A DNA stretch of 64,000 nucleotides, taken from the NCBI RefSeq assembly GCF_020382885.2, contig NC_058495.1:24551127-24615126 (forward strand). The letters run 5' to 3'. Positions 37,906 through 47,815 of this stretch are shown here, piece by piece (the first letter of the stretch is position 1; every line of letters begins with the position of its first letter). This stretch comes from Scatophagus argus (lineage: Eukaryota > Chordata > Actinopteri > Scatophagidae). The position numbers and the translations under genes are program-made. Under the pieces are notes generated by a model that was not told the DNA's origin, searched no databases, and saw nothing but the letters and a program-made list of their open reading frames with translations.

Positions 37906-37938
<33 letters not shown>

Positions 37939-39380
37939 AAGACAGGGAGAGATTAACAGACAAACCTGTTTTTGTCTTCAGTGTTAAATACTGAACTCAG
38001 TACCTGAACTCTTAGGATTGATTTGTCTGGATGGACACACTGATTGATTGGTCACCTGGCTGCTGGTGAAGGCCGTTCGTGGTCTGCGTCCGATGTACCA
38101 GTTTGATGACGGCACGGGAGACTGCAGCTGCTGAGGATGATGATGATGTTGTTGATAACAGTGTTGTTGTTTAGAGCACATACTGTTTCCTGTGTTCTTC
38201 TCTGCTTCCATCTCTGGATTCACAGGAAAGACAGAAAAGACGAGAAAATAACACATTGTACACATTTCAGAATTAACATGTGAAAGACATAAAGAAAGAA
38301 GATGAAAGAATATGTTAGGTATAAATCAGCTATAAAATTTGGATGTTATATCCTAGATCATAGATTTCATACATATAGTCAAAATGTGAATATGGTGTAT
38401 TGCTGGGATTATTAGAAAACTGGTTGGATTTTTACTTTATAATTGTCTATTATGCGCTTCATTCTTCAGTTAAGTTTATGACATGTTGATATTTTAATTT
38501 TTGCTTAGTTTACATTTCAGTTAAATTTGATTTTGCTCAACAGGAATGTGATCAATCGATCAGAAGACAGAGAAACTGAATCAACAAGAGTTTATTTAGA
38601 GGGTTCCTTTAATTCCCCATAACAAATAAACAAATATTTAAATATTTATTTCAAGAACCTGCAAAATAACTGATGATTTGTTTTTTAGTGCAATTGAATT
38701 GAATTGAATTGAATTTTTAAAGAAAGCAATAAATTGTTCCAAATCAAAATCCTGATTGAAACATTTTCAGGCACCTAAAAAATTACAAACAAATAAATAA
38801 AAAAAATTAGAGAAACTGAGGAAATGTTAAGCTCAGTCAAATATTTATACATACAAAAGTTTCTTATATGAAAGCAACTTTCGCTTTGAAAAGATTTTGT
38901 ATGAGCCTTTTTTTACATGCTGTTGTGACAGTTACAGTACTGTGTGAGTTATGTGGTGCTCTGTCACACACATTTATATCAAACTAAATGGTGTTGATGT
39001 TTATTAATTTAAAATGCATTAAATTCCCATTTTATTTTCTCATCTACTGCAGCACAATCATTTAGATGAGACAGAAAACAATCAACTAAATGGCATTTAA
39101 ACATTGTAAATACAAGACAACAAGGAAATATGAGTCAGTTCTATAATTCCACTGCTGTATATATATTTTTTTAGCCCTTTAGTAGAAAGCACACAATTTA
39201 TATCAGGCTGACAGTTTGTGCTTCATCAGAAACAGACAAAGAGTTTGTTTGCTCCTCACCTGCCCAGGGTCGGTGGAGTTTGAGGCAGGTTTCAGGTCTT
39301 CCCAGCTCCAAACCCAGAATCCGCTGGATGGAAAACGCTGGCCTGCTTTCTTCTGTCACAGCAGCCAGAGTGGACGCCAT
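36977..39380 (-). CDS. hesx1: HESX1, ANF-class paired-like homeobox repressor (four exons)
   Basis: Transcriptional repressor needed for forebrain and pituitary development (family knowledge). Coding exons, in transcript order: 39380-39260, 38213-38056, 37905-37804, 37183-36977; they join in frame to 195 aa (human 185). An eh1 Groucho/TLE-binding motif [10 protein letters not shown] lies at residues 16-25, followed by HRPWA at 36-40, both diagnostic of HESX1. A His/Gln-rich linker (about 56-71) precedes the homeodomain at about 82-141, which begins GRRPRTAF, contains VNCYPG, and has the recognition helix [12 protein letters not shown] at 128-139. The ATG at 39380 was chosen because the family's N-terminus is short; an upstream in-frame ATG at 39431 would add 17 unrelated residues. 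The acceptors of exons 3 and 4 carry a (TG)n microsatellite and a retroelement tail. The stop is about 810 bases upstream of the ergic3 start, same strand. Confidence 0.96.
37219..37274 (+). mobile_element. Retroelement 3' tail with (ATCT)n inside hesx1 intron 3
   Basis: TTGAATTTCCCTCGGGATCA then ATAAAGTATCTATC and several ATCT units. This is a familiar 3' tail of fish non-LTR elements. It ends about 36 bases from the hesx1 exon 4 acceptor (37184). Confidence 0.6.
37909..37936. repeat. (CA)14 microsatellite at the hesx1 exon 3 acceptor
   Basis: On the transcribed strand this is (TG)14 running straight into the CAG acceptor at 37906-37908; no conventional pyrimidine tract lies between it and exon 3. 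Confidence 0.95.
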
Positions 39381-39574
39381 AATGATTGATCTGATTGATC
39401 GATGAATAAACAGCCCTGAGAGCAGGAACACCTCGACGGCACGTTAACAAAACTCCTGACAACAAGAAAACAAATTATTCCATAAGTGACTTTCTCTTTC
39501 ACTATAAACTTACTAAAGTTTGCGTGCTGCGGACGTGTGGGCTAAAATCAACCGAGACGGTGAACGGATGAGGC

Positions 39575-39655
39575 ACATGTGAAGCAACAGGAATCCAAAC
39601 TGCCGGCTTAAATGGGAGTGGAGGATTTACACTGGCCACCAATTAGAATTAAGAA
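39575..39655 (-). promoter_or_regulatory. hesx1: Putative hesx1 promoter: TATA-like box and paired homeodomain cores
   Basis: Reading on the minus strand towards the gene there are two ATTA/TAAT cores within 39640-39653 (plus strand CAATTAGAATTAAG), then a TATA-like CATTTAAG near 39606-39613. This would place transcription start near 39580, about 200 bases before the ATG. The geometry fits a TATA-type tissue-specific promoter. The paired cores resemble the sites HESX1 and PROP1 recognise, so autoregulation is possible but is inference. Confidence 0.4.
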
Positions 39656-40329
39656 GTGGTTTTCCATGTGAATGAGGTTCCCTGAGGTTCCATACAGCAG
39701 CTAATCTCTGCTGTGTGAGTGTTACTGAGGGACAGGATATTTAAATTTTCAGTTTACTTAGTTTCACAGTCAAACTCCACGACTCTGCAAAAAGAGAGTG
39801 TTTGTAAACTTTGCAGCTTGTGTGTGAGCATGTGTGTGTCAGTGTCAGGTTTTCCCTCATGCAATACACTGTTAGTGCGAGATTAGGTTGAGTAGCCTTT
39901 TTAAAAACTGTCACCAGTGTCACACAAACACAAAGCATAATTGTGCCCTTTTCTTCTGAATTACCAAAGTAGAAAATCAGTTTAGTTTTCACACTAAAAA
40001 TACGTCCTTCTCTCTGCTCCAAGTCTGTGACGGAGTTTAATCTAATAATAATAATAATGGTAATGATGGCAGTTGTAATGATCCGGTGAGATCCACTAAT
40101 GCTATTAGCCTAATCTGTGTGTGTTGTGATGCAGATGAGTCTTGTAGTGACTGAATGCAGGTTGAAGCAGCAGGGAGGAAAACCTTTTAAGAACCAGATT
40201 AGCTCCTAATGAAGGCCTGAAGCAGCTTTAAACCAACAGCACACTTGTTTATTTAACACCTCAGTGAAAGGCCGGACTGATGTGAGGATGTGATGACTAC
40301 AGGCAGAGAGGAAGGAATTTTAAACTCAG

Positions 40330-40580
40330 TATCACTGATGGGATATTTCAACATTTAGGGAAACAGACTTACTCAAGAACGAAATAAGAAGATTGTTGCT
40401 CTCATGTCTGCACATTAAAATTAAATTAGCTTAGTTCATCTTAGTTGTAAGACTAACAGTGGGACTCGGCTAGCTTGGCTTTGTCCAAAGCTGAAAAACA
40501 CACCAAACACATTTATAAAGCTCAAAACAGAAAACAGTTTATCCAAAACAATGATAAGACATTGTGTTTGTGAGCATGTT
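40330..40580. repeat. Decayed interspersed teleost repeat
   Basis: The order of blocks ATTTAGGGAAACAGACTTA, AGAAGATTGTTGCTCTCATG, TCTGCACATTAA, GGCTAGCTTGGCTTTGTCC and AAGCTCA resembles a repeat widespread in fish genomes, usually followed by AGCTAAGCTAA tracts. It lies upstream of hesx1 and is degraded. Confidence 0.4.
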
Positions 40581-41204
40581 AGCATACTGACGTTAGCATG
40601 TCTCTTCATAAGCCTCATTAGCCTCATAAAGCTTGTAGCTTGTCTCAGCGACTGCTGGCGGTGAATAAATGCTATAATCCATCCGTCCAGTACTTTGAGA
40701 GGGTGCAGTTCCTACATCTGTTTGTTGTGTTGTTTGCCAAGAAATAATTTACTCCACAAACTACAAACGGTAATTTTTATCATTCTATTTAAACAGAAGA
40801 CACCATGTTATGACCGTTTCAGTGGTATTGGCAGGCAGCTGATTCTCCCGGTTCCCAGTCATTGTGTTAAGGCTGGCATATATGTTATTTCATACTAAGT
40901 AGCATGACAGTAATTTAAGTTTAGTACAAAACTTTCCAGCCTTATAATAAAACTAGTCAGTGGTTTAGTTAACTTTCTGAAAATGGCAGAGCTACAGCAC
41001 TCTGACTGTCCATTAAGCAGAGCAGTTTTCTTGACATACATCAGATGCTGAGCCACTGCATCCCTATTGGCACACTTACTTAGTAGTAAAAGTAAAACTC
41101 ATATAAAGAGAAAGAAAGACTAACATCATTTCAAAGTATTGATGCTCCAGTGATGATGGACATGAGTTTTGGGTACTCAGGGAGATCGTTTGTAGGAAAG
41201 ACCA

Positions 41205-41445
41205 CAATGGTTTTCTGGACTTGGGGTTGGGGACCTCAGACATTTGAAAAGAGCTCAGAGAAGAACCACAGTTCCTTCACTTTCAGCCAGCTGAGAAGGT
41301 TTGGGAATCTGATCAGGATGCCTCACTTTGCGGGTCTTCCTGGCACATCCAACCAAGGGAAAACCCTGAATATGCTGCAGGTATTCCATCTGATGCCCTG
41401 ATCACACCTCAGGATCTCTCAGGAGGACCTGAAGGACTTTCCGAT
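41205..41445 (+). mobile_element. Second decayed copy of the same LINE 3' end
   Basis: Shares the block around AATCTGATCAGGATGCCT and the spacing of GAGCTCAGAGAAGAACCACAG with the copy at 1060-1415, but is more degraded. It ends about 100 bases before the broken TRIM fragment. Confidence 0.5.
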
Positions 41446-41548
41446 GTCAAAATTTGTGCAGCTGCGGCTGATCATTTCTATAATTTTCCAAATAATCATT
41501 ATTCACACTCACTTCACACAGTAATTGGCAAGGTATGTGATGGTATAA

Positions 41549-42010
41549 AAGAAGATTGAGGCTCTGAGCAGAGAGATAGCAGCTCTTTCAGACACAAACC
41601 ACAGAGGACGAGCTGAGAGACAAGGCAGCAGTGAAAAGAGTCCAGCAGCGCCCCCTGCTGGATGATCCAGAACTCATCTCAGGAGCTCTGATTGACGTGG
41701 CCAAACATCTGGAACAAGATGAAGGAGGTGGTCTCCTACACTCCTGTGATTCTGGATCCAAACAGTCCTCATCTAAAACTCATTCTGATCAGTGCTAGAT
41801 ATGGATAAAGACAAAAGATTGCTGACAATCCAGGCTCTGAGGGCTTTGACTCAGGGACTCACAGCTGGGATGGTGAAGCTGAGTCTGTCCAGCAGAAGGG
41901 AGAACACGCGTTTCGTATAGAGAACAGGGTACTCTGATATCAAATACAAAGCACACTCCTCATCAGATCCCTCCACAGTTTGGGTGCCAGAGTATATCTC
42001 ACACACTCTT
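41549..42010 (+). pseudogene. Decayed TRIM fragment (coiled-coil end to SPRY)
   Basis: Clear nucleotide similarity to the coding strand of the TRIM gene at 59946-61322. It covers the part encoding [25 protein letters not shown] and SHSWD-like motifs. Several deletions break the frame: about 27 bases are missing after the EDELR equivalent (near 41620), and about 23 bases at 41703-41715, where GNLTFNI is lost between two CATCTGG/CACCTGG-like repeats. Stop codons follow (for example TAG near 41797). No RING or B-box part is present upstream. It is the remnant of a duplicated TRIM copy, in opposite orientation to the intact gene. Confidence 0.85.
41646..41661 (-). promoter_or_regulatory. CTCF-like motif inside the broken TRIM copy
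   Basis: CCAGCAGGGGGCGCTG on the minus strand, a full match to the CTCF core. The intact TRIM gene has CCAGCAGGGGGTGCTG at the matching place (60554-60569), so the motif derives from the codons for QQHPLLD. Confidence 0.5.
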
Positions 42011-42861
42011 TTAAATCCCCAATTGCATGTGGATTAACTATTCCTGTCACTTTAGCATCTAACTTTAACAGCACAAGTCTGTTGTTTTTCTTCTGAAAAC
42101 TTTGTTCATCAAATAAACTGAATTATTGAGCATTAAAGTTCTTGACCTTTGAAACAGTCACAGTCTTCATGCTGGCAGAAACTGGAAAACAGAGAAATAA
42201 GAGTAATTTCCCACACGTTCAGAGGATCACTGAAGTTCCTCTATGGAGGTCAACAAACCATAACCTCATAAGAACATTTGTTCGTTCACCAGTTTATTAA
42301 ATATTTACATAACAAAGTGTAGATGCAGATTCTACAATCCTGAAAGAAACGATCAGATAAACACACACAGCATTAGAAAGGTCAGTGTGAGAGTGTGTGT
42401 GTGCGTGTGCAGCAACTCTACCTGAAAACAAAACAAACCACCACACAGAAAAGTTTACGATAATTTATTTTGTACAGTTAAACGAGGTTCAGAGGCTGCA
42501 TGTGGAGAGGACAGTGAAGGATGGATTTACACACACCCAGGATGTTACAAACTCTGAGGGCAACCATTTCTCAGCACTTGTGTGGTTATTGAGTATCTTA
42601 CAAAGATGGACGATCAATCAGCTCATCAGTCAGTTGTGACAGAGTCTGATACGAGATGTCACGACGTGAACTGCTACCAGCAATGACTCGATGCAGATGA
42701 ACAAAAATTTTGAGGATGCATTCAAGGACACCACAACTCTCTGACACATATAAGATTCCAGATATAGAAAAAATCTCACAAACGTATTTCTATCATGCCA
42801 ACCACTAGGATAAAGGCATTTTTCTGTATCAATAAACATAAAGGTGTGCATGTAATACGCC

Positions 42862-42867
42862 TTTATT
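42862..42867 (-). promoter_or_regulatory. cyc1: Probable cyc1 polyadenylation signal
   Basis: AATAAA on the minus strand (TTTATT on the plus strand) lies about 145 bases after the cyc1 stop codon, consistent with the short 3' untranslated region of this gene family. A second candidate at about 42293 would give a much longer UTR. Confidence 0.55.
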
Positions 42868-43010
42868 TCTCTACCCCCTCTCAGAAAGGCATGTGTGTCT
42901 GCCAGTTGTTCTGTGTCCATATGATCATGGTGCTTGCGAGCGTTGTGGGGTCATTGAACGCAGCTCTCTGGTAGATTTTTAAGCCCAGGTAGGGGTGTGT
43001 TTGTTTCCGT

Positions 43011-43313
43011 TTACTTGGGTGGCCTATAGGCGATCTTCCTGCTCTTCAGCACGGACCACCTGTGCCTCTTCAGGTAGTAGAGCATAGGGATGATGATGGC
43101 CGAGCCCAAAATCAACTGAAAAATAATGAGAATTGGAAGATTAATCTAGTGACAAGCTTCATGTTACACCCTGTTTCAACTTGTTCCTATCCAGGAATGT
43201 GACATTAAACCAGTTCTCATTTTCAGTATCAGGTATTAAAAAAGTGTTGTTTTGGTATTTGCACTTAAATTGAGGTATAATTGGAGAGATGATACACAGC
43301 CCAAATGCAGTCT

Positions 43314-43345
<32 letters not shown>

Positions 43346-46300
43346 GTACCTTGAGTCCCATGCGTTTGCGTTGGTCGTGCTCTGGCTCGGCAGCCCACCT
43401 CAAGAAAGTACACACGTCTTTAGCAACCTGGCTCATGGTGGCAGGTGTTCCTATGGCAACAGACACACAACAACCATCAGCACAAGGATGTTTACTCCAC
43501 CACACTGCAAGGCCTTCTCCTCAACACAGCAGCTGAACAGCTTAAACTACCAGGGTGGAAGTTCTGTTTCTTTCTTTTACATAGTATATTAAATAAAGTA
43601 TTTCTACCTTGAAGCACACTATTCAAGCTGAGGCATTGCACTAAAATGCATCAAGGCCTCACTTAAACAGGTTTAAAAAAATCATGTGGCCATCTCAACT
43701 GAGTAAGAAGTAAACAACTTGAACATACAACAACTCTTTCACCCTATTTTCAGAAGGCTGACATCTGACAAGGAGCTGCACAGACAGCTCAACTGACCAA
43801 GTCATTACTTTATAGTCTCCAAACCATCACACAGACAGGTTAATGACAACAGAAGTCAGTTAAAAACATTAAGCAAAAACCAACTGAGAGGGCATTGCAG
43901 CATCCAGATGATCTACAGCATGCACACAAGGCTAAAGGAGCAAGAGAATGAAAACAGTGCATTGCATCAAGAATCATTTTGAATGGCAAGAAGGCAAGCG
44001 GGAAATTTGTTTGGCAAGCAGGAAATTTGATCATTTGTTCACTGCTGTTTTGTTTCTCTTTCTAATGTATTTTGACAAACTGATAATTTGAATTATTCAA
44101 AACATATGAAGCGGTTCCTTCACGCTGCTCACTGTTTGCTATTGGGACCAATCAACCAAGCCAAATTAAGCACACATATGCACAGCATCTCTACTCACCG
44201 TCATCATACTCCAGAATTTCGTTGTAGATGGGCGGGGCCATGCCGATGGCCTGGCCGGGGAAGTATGGGTTGTAGTAGAGTCCCTCTCTCACCGTCACTC
44301 CTGCTGGGGGTTCGCAGTATCCCGTCAACAGGCTGAACACGTAGTCCTCTCCTCCATGTCTAAGGGAATACAACAAGTGAATACCAAAGATTTGCAAGTT
44401 TAAGCTTATATGGGGGCTTTGAGATTATAACTGTGCAGGTTTTGTGTTAGTCTGAAGGTACCTGGCATTGACAATGTAGCTGAGGTCTGGAGGCAGGGCT
44501 CCGTTGTTGGCTGCCCGGGCTGCTTCAGCATTGGGGTATGGCTTCGGGAAGTAGTCCGACAGCTTGCCTGGCCGGGTGAACATCTCACCATTCTCATCAG
44601 GACCATCCACAACCTCAATCTGAGCAAGACACACAAGACAACTTTAAAGAACGTGAAAAAGTAACCCAAAACAATGACCGTGTTTACTGTAGAATACTTA
44701 GAAATGTGATCAATTTCAAACTGTTCTGCCTCAGACTCCTTGACTCAACTCTTTTACTTTATTATTTTTCATTTATTTAGATCCCCATTTTATGCTCACA
44801 CAGACACACACAACCTCACCTCCTCAGCAAGGACTTTGACCTCAGCCTCTGTGTGTGACACTCCCACCAGATTTCGGAAGGCCAGGTACTCCATACTGTG
44901 GCAGGCTGAGCACACCTGCTTATACACCTGGTATCCACGACGAACGCTGCATGGGAAGCAACAGATTTAGGGTAAAAAGGTGGTCATCTTCTACAAAATG
45001 TAAGGGTAAAGCTGCCAAAACACAGCAGACTTTAAATCAATTTTAAACAAAACAGTATAGAAAGATAAATTATGATCAAAAACAAAAAACAAACTGCCTC
45101 ATAACTCATTAAATATTTGCAAAGCAGAGGCTTTATTCTTTTGAAATCCAGCAGTGTTTCCACTGTTCCATGTTTGCCTGCCAGCACTCTTCTTCTGCCC
45201 TGCTTTGATGGTACATTGTAGCTTGTATCGGTATGTTACTGCCACATGTAGATTGGCAGATCAGAATAAAGTGTCCCTAGTGGTGGCAGAATTTTTAGAA
45301 CTAGTACTAGTTTTTATCATTTTAAGTCAATTTCTTCTCATTGACTGTTTCGATAACTTAGGGTGAATGTGTATGCGTGTGTGTGTGTGTGTATCATCAC
45401 ACCTAGCGTGGTCCAGAGAGGACAGAAATCCACCATGGCTCCAGGGGTAGTTTGGTGGGTGCAGCTCCAGGTCAGAGGCCTTGACAGCTTGCTGCAGCAT
45501 CAGAGCGAGTCCTGCCCCACCGGCGGTGACCACACCTAGTGTTGTCAGGGCAACCTTTTTGTTCCGCGGAAGGCTGGCGAAGGACATCTTGGCCTGCGGA
45601 GGAAAAACAACACAGTACCTGTTAAAATAATTCCAGCGCAACAACATAGATCAACAAACAAATGAGCGATCTGCTGGACTAATTTCATAGATTGATATCC
45701 TTCAACTGAGGAATCCTCTTTCTGTTCTAAAATCTGGGTCAACATGTACAAATCTTCAAAGATTTCATAAAATCTTCTCAAATTTTGACTCAGGAGTATA
45801 AATGCTGTCAGCAAGCAGGGTTTTATTCCATCAGCATCGGTTGATTAATTTCTTTAATAAACAATTTGTTTGCTTGCAACATAAAGTTCATCATTTGCCT
45901 TTGCTAGTAGTATGCACGCCGGTCGTCCTTATGAAACAGCCCCTGCAACTGCTTTTATAACCAGGCAGCCGGTGTCACATGACAGCATCCCTGCATCCTT
46001 CATTATGCACACACAAATACACATGAATCTCAATCACCAACTTGAAAGTATGCTGTACTTAGTAAGGGCTCCTAGTTAAAAACATGGAACTTAAATGGTG
46101 GGAAGTGACATCTACCAGCAAACAAGTTATATATCATTTAAACGTCCCATATGTCAGTATGTAAGTATCTAGTAGCCAACAGATTAAGACGCATATCCTG
46201 ATTAATTAGAAGGAAATCAGCAGATTAATCAATAGTGAAACTACTGTTAGTTAAGTGTTAGTTAAAACAAGAGAGGAATACCACTTGCTCTGGGTAAGTT

Positions 46301-47136
46301 CATAGCTTCATGCTGACCAGTTTAACTCAGCCAGGTCACGACTGATGTGACGGACATTTGACTTAATGTGTTTCTCTACCTCACTGGGAGTCAGCAAAGA
46401 CATGCCGGGGACAGTTCAAGACAGTCTCAGAACTCTCACAAATGTCAGCTAGCTAACAGATCAAGGGGACCGCAGTAAACGGTTAAAGACTGCTACCTTC
46501 ACCGGAAGTCCTTACAGTCCTTGAAATGCTAACTCGTTAGCAAACTGACTAGCTCAGCTACTATATCTGTTTTTGTGTCACACAGAAGGCAATGAGACTC
46601 GTGACAGAACTGAAACAATTACAAACACAACGAACACACGCTGCGGTGTGCAGATCCGCGTTACGTTAACTGAGGCAAAAGTTTCTTTTTAGTCAAGCTG
46701 TCCATTCGCCGGGTGGTTGACACAGAATCATGGGTTAGCTAACCGGTTAGCTTGCTACACATTGCGATCGGTACTACGTTTAGAGATACGTGTCGTGTAT
46801 TTTAGCAGTTATGAACGTCACGTTTGCCTCTACATGTCATTGATGACAAAATAACAGATGAGCGGAGACTACAGGCGTTGGCAAAACCCTGAAAATATGT
46901 GGGAACACGAGTGACCTTGTCTCACCCCCCTTACAGCAACCGGGCTAACATTAGCTCGATACCAGGGCATCCTGCAGGAACGTTTTCCTGTTAAATTTTT
47001 GTTATAAACACACTATGACCTGGGTGACAAATACAGTGCTCATCTATCGACCTACCATCGGGGTCTTGATAGTTTTCGGCGTGCTGAGGAGACCCCTACA
47101 ACTCCCCGATAGCACCACGACTCGTAACGCCGCCAT
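43011..47136 (-). CDS. cyc1: CYC1, cytochrome c1 of respiratory complex III (seven exons)
   Basis: Heme-carrying subunit of the mitochondrial bc1 complex; it passes electrons from the Rieske protein to cytochrome c. Coding exons, in transcript order: 47136-47056, 45593-45403, 44946-44820, 44619-44462, 44359-44199, 43450-43350, 43115-43011. Frames close exactly and give 307 aa. Residues 1 to about 65 look like a bipartite mitochondrial presequence (basic N-terminus, then a hydrophobic alanine/glycine-rich stretch). The covalent heme motif CSACH is at 103-107, PKPYPN and [13 protein letters not shown] follow, and the axial methionine is in GMAPPIY at about 226. The C-terminal anchor begins at about 274 and ends with the conserved [11 protein letters not shown]. 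The start codon lies inside a YY1-like AAGATGGCGGC. CA repeats flank two splice donors. Identity is certain. Confidence 0.98.
43314..43343. repeat. (GT)n microsatellite next to the cyc1 exon 6 donor
   Basis: On the transcribed strand this is a (CA)n run that begins about six bases after the GTACAA donor of cyc1 exon 6. Confidence 0.95.
45594..47055. other. cyc1: cyc1 intron 1
   Basis: 1.46 kb intron; no additional exon, nested gene or clear mobile element seen. Confidence 0.6.
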
Positions 47137-47139
47137 CTT
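47129..47139 (-). promoter_or_regulatory. cyc1: YY1-like motif AAGATGGCGGC over the cyc1 start codon
   Basis: The minus strand reads AAGATGGCGGC with the ATG at 47136-47134, a full match to the YY1 consensus. YY1 sites are known to sit just downstream of transcription starts in many housekeeping and mitochondrial genes, so the true start of cyc1 is probably close upstream. An ETS-like CCGGAA lies about 65-70 bases upstream of the ATG. Confidence 0.6.
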
Positions 47140-47639
47140 GTCTGCAGTTCTCCGAGCTGAAGGGAGCTGCCTGGACCAGCGTCGACCCACACACGGAATC
47201 TTTCCGGTCAGAACTTTCAAAATAAAAACAACCAGCGTGAAGTGCGTTATATTGTACACACACACAAGTTAGTTACTTGGGACCTCCCTCTCCACAACTG
47301 TCAGAATAAAGTCACTTAAGCGTAGGCTCATTCTCATCACATGAAAAATACAACACCAATGCACGCACTGTAATGAACACGGAAATTCACTACAACACCA
47401 TAAAACATTCACCTAATATCTATAACATCACAGCCCCCGAGCATCTCAAGGACCACAAAGGTCTCAGGGAGGGCACACCAGATTACATCTATAGCTACTA
47501 AATTGTGCTTGCTCATGTTTTATTATCACCACTACAGCTAGGTGGTGAATTGGTATAACAATATATTAACACACTATAGCGTGAAAACATTATCCTATTA
47601 AAGCATATTTTTAATGCAACGTCTACCGGTAGATGCTTT

Positions 47640-47815
47640 TTTAGGTTTATGTTTATTTTTATTTTATGTATATCTTATATTTATATTTCTTATATTTTTT
47701 ATTCTTGTTATCTTAAATATTTCTGGTCCTCTTATACCAGCGCTGTTCTTGTACCCCACTGCTGCAACGCTGCAATTTCCCTTTTGTAGAACAAATAAAG
47801 TTTGTCCTACAAAAG
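47640..47815 (+). mobile_element. Possible retroelement 3' tail
   Basis: A T-rich stretch is followed by CACTGCTGCAACGCTGCAAT, TTCCC and AACAAATAAAGTTTGTCC. This resembles the tail at 37219-37274 in another form. Class not assigned. Confidence 0.35.

Larger units (their letters stand above)
39656..43010. other. Spacer between hesx1 and cyc1
   Basis: Holds the decayed teleost repeat (40330-40580), the LINE relic (41205-41445), the broken TRIM copy (41549-42010) and the cyc1 3' end. No intact gene. Confidence 0.6.
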
